A stretch of DNA of 40,394 bases, taken from assembly GCA_946186575.1 (NCBI GenBank), contig CAMHNO010000021.1, positions 1 to 40,394 on the forward strand, written 5' to 3'. How positions within the stretch are numbered: the stretch's first letter is position 1; each line of letters starts with the position of its first letter. This document shows positions 34,198-40,394 of the stretch, one piece after another. This DNA comes from an uncultured Prevotellaceae bacterium. GTDB taxonomy: Bacteria > Bacteroidota > Bacteroidia > Bacteroidales > Muribaculaceae. The notes below the pieces were generated by a model. It did no database searches and was not told the DNA's origin. It saw only the letters and a program-made list of their open reading frames with translations. Position numbers and translations under genes: made by a program.

Positions 34198-34238
34198 GGC
34201 ACATCACAGCTACTTTGCATGATGTGCCTGTTTTTTTT
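34198..34238 (+). terminator. Rho-independent terminator after the glycosyltransferase
   Basis: GGCACATCA (34198-34206) pairs perfectly with TGATGTGCC (34220-34228) across a 13-nt loop. A run of eight T at 34231-34238 follows after TG. It closes the transcript that starts near 28239. Confidence 0.8.
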
Positions 34239-34282
34239 AATAAAAAAACCTAATATAGAAGTAATATTTATAAAAAGTTTTC

Positions 34283-34340
34283 TAACTTTGTACCTGAATT
34301 GGTGAAGTCCACCCGATGCAACTGCATCGTGATGGCAGTA
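34283..34340 (+). promoter_or_regulatory. Candidate promoter and hairpin leader before the 34352 gene
   Basis: TAACTTTG at 34283-34290 matches the Bacteroidota -7 element TAnnTTTG. No TTTG is found at the expected -33 position, so the promoter is weaker than that at 28201 or depends on an activator. The roughly 55-nt leader contains GATGCA-AC-TGCATC (34315-34328), a perfect 6-bp hairpin or operator-like palindrome. I do not recognise a riboswitch. Confidence 0.45.
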
Positions 34341-34351
34341 ACTATAACTAA

Positions 34352-35047
34352 ATGAGCGACGAAATTAAAAATATTGACTACGACAGCATCCCATCACCTG
34401 GGCGCAAGAAGCGTGGAAAATTGACCAAATTCTTAATGTGGTCGCTTTTCTTCCTGCTGCTGGTGAGCATTGGAGGCGGCGTGCTGCTCTTCAGAGACAG
34501 CGATACTGCCAAGGCTGGCCTTAAGAATGCCAACGGACAAATAAGCGAGCTTCAAAAGCAAGTCTACAACCTCAGAACCGAGCTCGACACCACCATCGTG
34601 AACCTGCAACGCCAGAAGACCATCAACGAGCGCCTGCAGCACGAGAACGACACACTCAAGACCTTGTTCCCAATACACATATCGAAGATTGAGGTTGCCA
34701 ATGCCGATGCCAACGGCAACACCATCACCTCCTATGGCAAGTCAATCCAGGCCTCAAGCTCGATGTACCTGATGCCGCGCATCACCTACTGGGGCTTGAA
34801 GGTGGGCGGCAAAATCACCCTTAACGTCCGTCTCTACGACAGCGACGGCAAGCTCGTGACTGGCACCTCGTCGCCGGCAGGCTATTCCTTCTCATGCAAG
34901 ATCGACCCCATCATGCCCAACGAGAACATGATGTCGCTCAGTGGATGGGGCGGCGCCGACAAGGGCCACTTCAAGCCAGGCAGCTATCGTTATGAGGTGT
35001 GGTATGAGAACGTGTGCCTGCAGCAACTCGTCTTCTCGCTCAAGTAA
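34352..35047 (+). CDS. Single-pass membrane protein with coiled coil and C-terminal beta domain
   Basis: A 231-residue protein. A basic N-terminus (PGRKKRGKLTK) precedes a transmembrane helix at about 26-47. A periplasmic coiled coil follows (about 55-105, ISELQKQVYNLRTELDTTIV). It ends in a roughly 120-residue beta-rich domain with YGKSIQASSSMYLMPRITYW, GYSFSC and PGSYRYEVWYENVCLQQLVF. I have no firm family name for that domain. The layout suggests a periplasmic sensor or spacer. It is the first gene after the terminator and has its own candidate promoter. Confidence 0.75.
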   Translation: MSDEIKNIDYDSIPSPGRKKRGKLTKFLMWSLFFLLLVSIGGGVLLFRDSDTAKAGLKNANGQISELQKQVYNLRTELDTTIVNLQRQKTINERLQHENDTLKTLFPIHISKIEVANADANGNTITSYGKSIQASSSMYLMPRITYWGLKVGGKITLNVRLYDSDGKLVTGTSSPAGYSFSCKIDPIMPNENMMSLSGWGGADKGHFKPGSYRYEVWYENVCLQQLVFSLK

Positions 35048-35135
35048 GTTTAGCAATTCTGAGTTTTTTTTAGTAATAGCTATAGTAATTATAGTAACTA
35101 TAGTTGACTATAGTATACTATAAAACTACTATAAA

Positions 35136-35915
35136 ATGAAGAAAATTGTTGCAATAGCCCTTATTGTCCTTGCAGCTGTGCCCGCACAAGCAGGCACCGA
35201 CTGGCTACGGCTCATGCGTGGCGCAGTGAAGGCCGGCATGGCAATCACCATCACCGACGAACAACTGGCCGAGGCAGTTGCCGACGAGGTTAAGCAGATG
35301 GACCGCAAGAACAAGGTGTGCAACAGCAGCAGCCCCTACACCAAGCGCCTCAAGCGCCTGACTAAGGGCATGACCAGCGCTGGCGGCGTGAAGCTCAACT
35401 TCAAGGTCTACAAGACCAGCGACGTCAACGCCTTTGCTTGCCCCGACGGCAGCGTGAGAGTGTTCAGCGCACTCATGGACATCCTCGACGACAACGAGCT
35501 GCTGGGAGTGATAGGGCACGAGATAGGACATGTGGCACTCAAGCACTCCAAGAAGGCGTGGCGCGATGCCATGCTGCGCTCGGCGGCGAGCGACGTGATA
35601 GGCTCGGGCAGCGACCTCTGGGCCTCGCTCAGCGACTCCTATCTGGGCGACCTGGCCAGCCTTGCCCTGAGCGCCAAGCACTCTCGCAGCCATGAGACCG
35701 AGGCCGACGACTACGGCTACGACTTCCTGAAAAAGAATGGCAAGAACCCCTGGGCCATGGGCCTGGCCTTGAAGAAGCTCAAGCAGCTGAGCGAGGGCGA
35801 CAACAAGTCGCGCTACGATGCCTGGCTGCAGGCATTCTCGTCGCATCCCGATTTTGACAGTCGCATCGAGCACATGCGCCAGCGGGCTCAGAAAGATGGC
35901 TACAACGCTAAATAA
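35136..35915 (+). CDS. M48-family zinc metalloprotease, exported
   Basis: A 259-residue protein. A cleavable signal peptide (about 1-20, LAAVPAQAG) is followed by the M48 catalytic motif VIGHEIGHVALKH (H128, E129, H132). The likely third zinc ligand is E187 in SHETEADDYG, spaced as in the family. The family includes periplasmic quality-control proteases such as BepA/LoiP and membrane-bound HtpX. This one has no transmembrane helices or TPR domain after the catalytic region, so it resembles short LoiP-like enzymes. It could degrade misfolded envelope proteins. The next gene, a lipoprotein, begins 35 nt downstream. Confidence 0.88.
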   Translation: MKKIVAIALIVLAAVPAQAGTDWLRLMRGAVKAGMAITITDEQLAEAVADEVKQMDRKNKVCNSSSPYTKRLKRLTKGMTSAGGVKLNFKVYKTSDVNAFACPDGSVRVFSALMDILDDNELLGVIGHEIGHVALKHSKKAWRDAMLRSAASDVIGSGSDLWASLSDSYLGDLASLALSAKHSRSHETEADDYGYDFLKKNGKNPWAMGLALKKLKQLSEGDNKSRYDAWLQAFSSHPDFDSRIEHMRQRAQKDGYNAK

Positions 35916-35950
35916 AGATTTCTAAATAATTTCTCAATGAATTGATAATT

Positions 35951-36763
35951 ATGAAACTTAACATCAAAGTCACTCCTCTTTTCAAAATAGCAATGATTGC
36001 AACTGTTGCGCTATTGCTCTCGTCGTGCACCAAAGACAAGCTGCACCAGTACATCGACGCCTATAACGACCTGTGCCCCTACAACAGCGAGTTTGGCGTC
36101 ATCACAGGGCTTGATGTGGACGACAAGCAGCTCACGTTCAACATCACCGCCGACGAGAAAACCATCCCGCTCGAGAAATTCAAGAGCAACCCCGAGGTGG
36201 TGAAGACCGGATGGCTGGTCAACTTCGTGGGCTCAAAAGACGCCACAAAGGCCGACTTTATCAACCTTATCGCCAACTCGGGCCGCGGCATTGTGCTCAA
36301 CTTCAGCAACGACAATGACAAGAAATTTGCCATCAACATCAACAACAAAGAGCTTGTAGCGAACCTGAAGAAAAAAATCACCGACGACGAGGAAGTGGAC
36401 CACCTAATCAAACTTAACCGCCTCACCCTGCCAAAGCAACTTGACGCAGCAACCACGATGACCGACCTCAAGCTCGAAGGCGACTACATGATTTACTACT
36501 ACGACATTAACGAGGACGTGCTCACCATCGAGGAGATGAACAACAACACATCGACCTACAGAGACATTATCATCAATGGCATGAAGGGCGAGTTCGCCAA
36601 CCCCGACTCACCCATGGCCTATTTCTTTGGGCTGATAGGCAAAATGAACAAGGGGCTGCGCTACAGCTATCATGGCACCAAGAGCGGCAACACCCTCGAC
36701 ATCGACATCACCAATGCCGAGCTCAAGCAAGTGGCTGCAACCGCACCTCAACCCGCAAAATAA
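35951..36763 (+). CDS. Lipoprotein of unknown function
   Basis: A 270-residue protein from the ATG at 35951; a TTG three codons earlier is in frame but gives no better signal. The N-terminal signal ends in a lipobox-like LLLSSC, with cysteine about residue 23. The mature part (KDKLHQYIDAYNDLCPY onward) shows no recognised domain and appears alpha/beta with several acidic segments. It lies 35 nt after the protease gene and probably shares its transcript. It may be a partner or substrate of the protease (inference from position only). Confidence 0.75.
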   Translation: MKLNIKVTPLFKIAMIATVALLLSSCTKDKLHQYIDAYNDLCPYNSEFGVITGLDVDDKQLTFNITADEKTIPLEKFKSNPEVVKTGWLVNFVGSKDATKADFINLIANSGRGIVLNFSNDNDKKFAININNKELVANLKKKITDDEEVDHLIKLNRLTLPKQLDAATTMTDLKLEGDYMIYYYDINEDVLTIEEMNNNTSTYRDIIINGMKGEFANPDSPMAYFFGLIGKMNKGLRYSYHGTKSGNTLDIDITNAELKQVAATAPQPAK

Positions 36764-36813
36764 TTGCCTGCCACAATATCTCTTTTTTAAAAACAGGTAT
36801 AAAACAACAGAAG

Positions 36814-36846
36814 AGGGGGGAGCAAGTGATAGCTTGGCTCCCCCCT
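36814..36846 (-). terminator. Terminator hairpin between convergent genes
   Basis: AGGGGGGAGC (36814-36823) pairs with GCTCCCCCCT (36837-36846). The stem extends by AAG/CTT with one bulge, and the loop is six bases. On the minus strand it is followed by a T-rich stretch, so it best serves the 36879-38933 gene; on the plus strand there is no T-run, though the strong stem may also halt the lipoprotein transcript. Confidence 0.68.
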
Positions 36847-36878
36847 GATCATTTAGCGCTATGCCAAAGCGGTGATGG

Positions 36879-38933
36879 CTATCTCACTACCTTGACAGCC
36901 TTGCCGCCCTGAATAATGATGAACACACCATGCTGAGCCTGAGCGCCCTGGCTCACACGGCGTCCGTCGAGAGTGTAAATCTCAATGGGTCCATTGCCCG
37001 CATCGCTGCTAATCTCGCCTATGCCGTCGAGATTGTTGACATCGACGCCAATGTAGTCGAGCACGAGGTTGAGCCTGTTGGCCGGGCTTGTCACATGGAT
37101 TGCCATGCGATAGGCACCACCCTCGGCGGGAGTGAACGGCAGCGTGAAGAGGCGCTCGCCGGTGATGACGGTCTCATCAAGCAGCTGAGTGTAATGCTCG
37201 GGATGCATGCCCTGGCCATAGAAGGCACTCAAAGTCTCGGGATACTCAGCTCCCATGGGTCGTGCAACGAAGTAGAAGCGATACTGCACACCCTCTTGCA
37301 ACTGAATCAGCGGTGTGATGAACCAGTCGTCGGCATCCTGATTCTTGTTGTACTTGTAAACATAGGTGCCAAAGGTTTCACCGGTCCACTGCCAGGTGAA
37401 GCCATCTTTGTTGCTGTCGAGCACGGTGTAGAGACTTGCACCCTGCTCGGTGTCGAAATTCTCTTGTAGTGGAACCTCCAGGGGCATGCCACAGGCAGCA
37501 TTGTTAGAGAGCGACTCGGCACTTCGCTGGCCGCCATTGATAGCTTGCACCCCAAAGTGGCATGGCTTGCGGCCAGTAATTGACCCTATCGCAGTCAAGT
37601 CAATCACCTCGCTTGTGTTGTTAGTAGCACCTGTGATCACATGGCCATCAACATAGCAAGCGTAAGAATAAACGATATTATCGGCATCCAGATAGCCACC
37701 GTTCAGGCTCTCGGTCACAGCATCCCATGTCATGATGGCTTTGCCACTGGCATCGATGTCGAGCAGCACATTCTGGGGAGCGGCAGGCACATCGGGGCCA
37801 ATCCACAATGTCAATGTGGCATCGGGGCCCTCGCCAGCCTCGTTGGCTGCAAACACACGCACACGAGTGTTGCCACCAGGCAAGGTGAGCTGCTCGCTCA
37901 CCGCGCTGCCGGCTGTAGCGCTATGCTCCACAACCTTGGTGCCGTTGGCATACACAAAATAAGCCAAGTTGCCGCTCAGCGGCTCGCCATCAACTGTGGT
38001 GCTCGGCAGGGTGAACGTAATGGTGCCAGTGGTAGAACCCTGGACAAAGTTGGCCTGCAGGTCGGTCACAGCACCAGGAGCAGCCAGCGTAGCGGCTTTC
38101 TTGGCAATAGAGAGGGCAAAGAAGCGCTCCTGCCAGGGGAAGGTGCCACGCTTGGTGGCCTGTGCGTTGGTGGGGTCAATCTCGTAGAGCACCCCTTGGT
38201 CGTCGACCGTTGTGGCCCACCACAGGTGTCCTGTAACAGGGTCGAAACACATGCTCTGGTCCACATCTTCGGGCCAAATGCCTGTGTCGCCCACCTCGGT
38301 CTCCTCGCCAGTGGTAGTGTCAATCTCATAAAGCACACCACTATCGTCAATGCCATAGAGGCGCCCCTCGTAGTTGCAGGCAATGCACAGGTAGTACTGA
38401 TTGAGCTCTGCAATGTCTTCACGAGTCAAGTCGGCCAAGTCGGCACGAGCAAGCATTGAGCTGTAGCCATAGTTAGCCTCATAGATGCCATAGAGCTCGC
38501 CAGTGGCGGGATTCTCGACCAGCATACCGTTAACGGCCGCCATTTCGGCTGGCACCGTCACGCCATAACGCAAGCCTGGGTGGTCCCAGTGCACGCTGCC
38601 ATCGGGAGCAATGTAGCACTCGTAGATGGCGCTCTGAGTGGGCATATAGCTCCCCACGTCGATAAAGTTGATAAACTGGAACAAGTCGTTGCGGAACACA
38701 CCACCGCCATTGGCATTCATCATTGTGCTCACATACACGGTGTCGAGCTCAATGCTCTCAGCTGGCTTGAACTTGTAGATGCCCCGCAGGTTGTCGAAAC
38801 TGTTGTTCAGGTCGGTCTCATAGACCAGGTTGCCAATTAATTCAGGCATCTCGCCCTCAGTGTTCTGAGCCATTGCATGCATGCCAAGGCTCATTGCAGC
38901 GAGAGCAAGAACAGATAGTAATAATTTTTTCAT
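36879..38933 (-). CDS. Secreted multidomain protein with fibronectin-like, choice-of-anchor and type IX-like C-terminal domains
   Basis: A 684-residue protein from the ATG at 38933, chosen because it begins a clean signal peptide (MKKLLLSVLALAAMSLGMHA). The 16 upstream in-frame codons belong to the RhuM remnant. The N-terminal half looks like a beta-propeller-type region with repeated LYEIDTTTGE and LYGID units. Two fibronectin type III-like domains follow (one with GNTRVRVFAANEAG). Next is a cleaved-adhesin/choice-of-anchor J-like domain (NFDTEQGASLYTVLDSNKDG, DDWFITPLI). The last residues IEIYTLDGRRVSQG and GVFIIIQGGKAVKVVR are typical of type IX secretion C-terminal domains. It is probably cell-surface or secreted, binding a host or dietary polymer. 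Confidence 0.8.
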   Translation of the reverse strand: MKKLLLSVLALAAMSLGMHAMAQNTEGEMPELIGNLVYETDLNNSFDNLRGIYKFKPAESIELDTVYVSTMMNANGGGVFRNDLFQFINFIDVGSYMPTQSAIYECYIAPDGSVHWDHPGLRYGVTVPAEMAAVNGMLVENPATGELYGIYEANYGYSSMLARADLADLTREDIAELNQYYLCIACNYEGRLYGIDDSGVLYEIDTTTGEETEVGDTGIWPEDVDQSMCFDPVTGHLWWATTVDDQGVLYEIDPTNAQATKRGTFPWQERFFALSIAKKAATLAAPGAVTDLQANFVQGSTTGTITFTLPSTTVDGEPLSGNLAYFVYANGTKVVEHSATAGSAVSEQLTLPGGNTRVRVFAANEAGEGPDATLTLWIGPDVPAAPQNVLLDIDASGKAIMTWDAVTESLNGGYLDADNIVYSYACYVDGHVITGATNNTSEVIDLTAIGSITGRKPCHFGVQAINGGQRSAESLSNNAACGMPLEVPLQENFDTEQGASLYTVLDSNKDGFTWQWTGETFGTYVYKYNKNQDADDWFITPLIQLQEGVQYRFYFVARPMGAEYPETLSAFYGQGMHPEHYTQLLDETVITGERLFTLPFTPAEGGAYRMAIHVTSPANRLNLVLDYIGVDVNNLDGIGEISSDAGNGPIEIYTLDGRRVSQGAQAQHGVFIIIQGGKAVKVVR

Positions 38934-38974
38934 ACAAGTAGTTGTTAAATTTGGTTTATCTAAATTACATTCAA

Positions 38975-39243
38975 TTATCATTTCAAGAGAGAGAAGAAAA
39001 TCACGTTATAACTCTTACCATCGGCGGCAGTTGTCAAATATTCTTTGACAACTGAGCTTTCGGTTAATTCGTTATCTTTCAGAATGTTGATAAGTGATAG
39101 CTGATGGTTTGCTTAGAGGTGGCAAAAAGTTCTGCCATTTGTTGCTGGTTGAGCCAGATTTTGCCATCCTTTGCCAATAATGCAACAGAAGCGTTACCAT
39201 CGGCAGTGCGGTAAATGATAATATTTTTCTGATTTTCGTCCAT
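38975..39243 (-). pseudogene. Frameshifted, 3'-truncated RhuM-family remnant
   Basis: The minus-strand ATG at 39243 opens 54 codons, MDENQKNIIIYRTADGNASV and on, with WLNQQQMAELFATSKQTISYH, which is characteristic of the RhuM virulence family N-terminus. It stops at 39079-39081. A shift of frame near 39090 continues the family sequence: INILKDNELTESSVVKEYLT, then TAADGKSYNVIFFSLEMI. After that the match is lost and the sequence runs into the leader of the 38933 gene. Normal RhuM proteins are a few hundred residues long, so both a frameshift and a large 3' loss have occurred. Its neighbour, a DUF4143 ATPase, is another typical accessory gene. Confidence 0.82.
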
Positions 39244-39321
39244 AGGGTTTAATTTCTATATATTAAAGTAGTTGCTGCCCTCGAGGCTCGGGTGCTCATG
39301 TTCATCTTAGTGATGGCTGTT

Positions 39322-40394
39322 TCACAAATCCAAACTGTCCTCTTTGAGAAGGAAGTCGAAAAGACCTATCGTCAGTATTCCCTCTTCGTTTCGACGAGGC
39401 ATGATGTAGTCTTTTACGATGATGACTTTCTTGAAAGAATCATTGATGCTTGTCAGCGAACGAGACTCTTGTATCTCTTTCTCCCTGTCGGGAATGGATA
39501 AGGCCGACTGCACATAATACTTCTTGCTTCCGAGATTGGCAATGAAATCTACTTCAAGCTGATTACGAGTCCACTTCCCGTCTTTGTCGGGTTTTCTTAT
39601 CTCTACCATTCCAACATCAACACTGTAGCCACGACTTATCAGTTCATTATAAATGATATTTTCCATGATATGTGTTTCCTCCTGTTGGCGCATATCAAGT
39701 ATGGCATTTCTCAGCCCAATGTCGGTGAAATAATACTTGGAAAGGGTATTGATGTACTTCTTTCCTTTAATGTCGTAGCGTATTGCCTTGTTTAACAAGA
39801 AAGACTCAGTCAAGCATGTGAGATAATTGGAAATGGTCTGGCTACCTATCTTCACATTCTTCACACTCTTGAAAGTATTTGACAATTTTGTGGGATTGCA
39901 GGGAGACCCGACAGATGATGCCAAAATGAGCACCAACTCACGCATTTCATTCTCATTCTTGATGTTATGTCGCTCAATAATGTCGGCCAAATAAACAGTC
40001 TCAAATAAGTCCTTCAGATAGTTTATCTTCTTTTGCTCGGTGTCAAAAGACTGAATAAGAGGCAAGCCGCCATAGGTGTAATATTCGCGCCATGCGTCTT
40101 GCTTGTCCCCACCTTTGGCAGAATAGAACTCTGAGAATGATAAGGGGTAAACATGAATCGTCTCCCCTCGGCCACGAAACTCCGTGGGAATGTCAGATGA
40201 CAGGAAGTGTGAGTTGCTGCCAGTTACGTAAGTGTCGGCATTTTCAATATGCTGGAAGCTGTTCAACACATCCACGAACTCATCCATCAACTGCACCTCA
40301 TCAATAATGATGTAGTATAGTTCTTTGTCCTTAATCCTATCATGAACATAATGAAGCATCGCATCTGGATCTCTCAAATCCTTGTTCATGCGAT
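39322..40394 (-). CDS. AAA ATPase with DUF4143 domain, partial (5' end outside window)
   Basis: About 357 residues are visible. The first ATG in the window (40389) is probably internal, because the frame stays open to the edge and the Walker A part of the AAA_14 domain is missing. Walker B is present (YYIIIDEVQLMDEF), followed by YVTGSNSHFLSS and FRGRGETIHVYPLSFSEF, hallmarks of this ATPase family. The C-terminal DUF4143 half includes YYFTDIGLRNAI and QLEVDFIANLGSKKYYVQSA, like a PD-(D/E)XK-type core. The biological role of the family is poorly known; such genes are abundant and mobile in Bacteroidota. The gene is A/T-rich compared with the operon at 322-13503, in line with separate ancestry. 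Confidence 0.87.
   Translation of the reverse strand, partial: RMNKDLRDPDAMLHYVHDRIKDKELYYIIIDEVQLMDEFVDVLNSFQHIENADTYVTGSNSHFLSSDIPTEFRGRGETIHVYPLSFSEFYSAKGGDKQDAWREYYTYGGLPLIQSFDTEQKKINYLKDLFETVYLADIIERHNIKNENEMRELVLILASSVGSPCNPTKLSNTFKSVKNVKIGSQTISNYLTCLTESFLLNKAIRYDIKGKKYINTLSKYYFTDIGLRNAILDMRQQEETHIMENIIYNELISRGYSVDVGMVEIRKPDKDGKWTRNQLEVDFIANLGSKKYYVQSALSIPDREKEIQESRSLTSINDSFKKVIIVKDYIMPRRNEEGILTIGLFDFLLKEDSLDL

Noticed and set aside
34291-34351. Riboswitch in the leader of the 34352 gene
   Set aside because: Only one small hairpin is visible and no known aptamer consensus can be recognised.
36930-37469. Plus-strand frame opposite the secreted protein gene
   Set aside because: The minus-strand gene has a signal peptide, ordered domains and a type IX-like end; the plus frame has none.

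Overview
The window looks like part of a Bacteroidales chromosome (phylum Bacteroidota), perhaps of the Muribaculaceae/Prevotellaceae type. The evidence is Bacteroidota-type promoters (TTTG about 20 nt before TAnnTTTG, clearest ahead of position 28272), A/T-rich start regions without Shine-Dalgarno boxes, a BACON-domain protein, a secreted protein with a type IX-like C-terminus, a DUF4143 ATPase and a RhuM remnant. The assignment rests on sequence features only.

Region 1 (about 322-26074) is a run of co-directional genes on the + strand. It starts with an SrfB-like actin/Hsp70-fold ATPase and an SrfC-like P-loop NTPase. Next come a membrane-anchored subtilisin (S8) protease with two InlB-like repeats, a four-helix membrane protein, and a GTPase with helical repeats. 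These are followed by a series of mostly single-pass membrane proteins with unknown, YfaP-like (DUF2135-like), BACON or DnaJ-type zinc-finger domains outside the membrane and, in several, zinc ribbons inside. A large secreted WG-repeat protein ends the run. Two cytosolic NTPases plus a GTPase, many inside-to-outside anchored proteins and a protease suggest an envelope-spanning NTP-driven machine related to the Srf cluster. Its function is unknown, and it is the best candidate here for an undescribed system.

The middle of this run (11668-22381) is heavily rearranged. A 336-bp module is present twice at about 96% identity. A gene pair (13506-15882) has a diverged second copy (15912-17544) whose first member lost exactly 153 codons between 6-bp repeats. 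The second member has an in-frame TAG followed by 46 open codons. A further copy of the pair appears to have collapsed to a scar at 21699-21755. Codon-level repeats (48, 24 and 18 bp), a 21-bp tandem repeat and a 167-bp inverted-repeat element lie in or between these genes.

Region 2 (26139-36763) holds envelope genes: an LTA-synthase-like sulfatase-fold enzyme; a promoter followed by a zinc-ribbon membrane protein, a tail-anchored protein, a very large MscS channel and a GT4-type glycosyltransferase closed by a terminator; then a coiled-coil membrane protein, an M48 metalloprotease and a lipoprotein.

Region 3 (36814-40394) is on the - strand: a secreted multidomain protein, a frameshifted and truncated RhuM pseudogene, and the C-terminal part of an AAA/DUF4143 ATPase that runs off the window. 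It looks like accessory DNA next to the conserved block.
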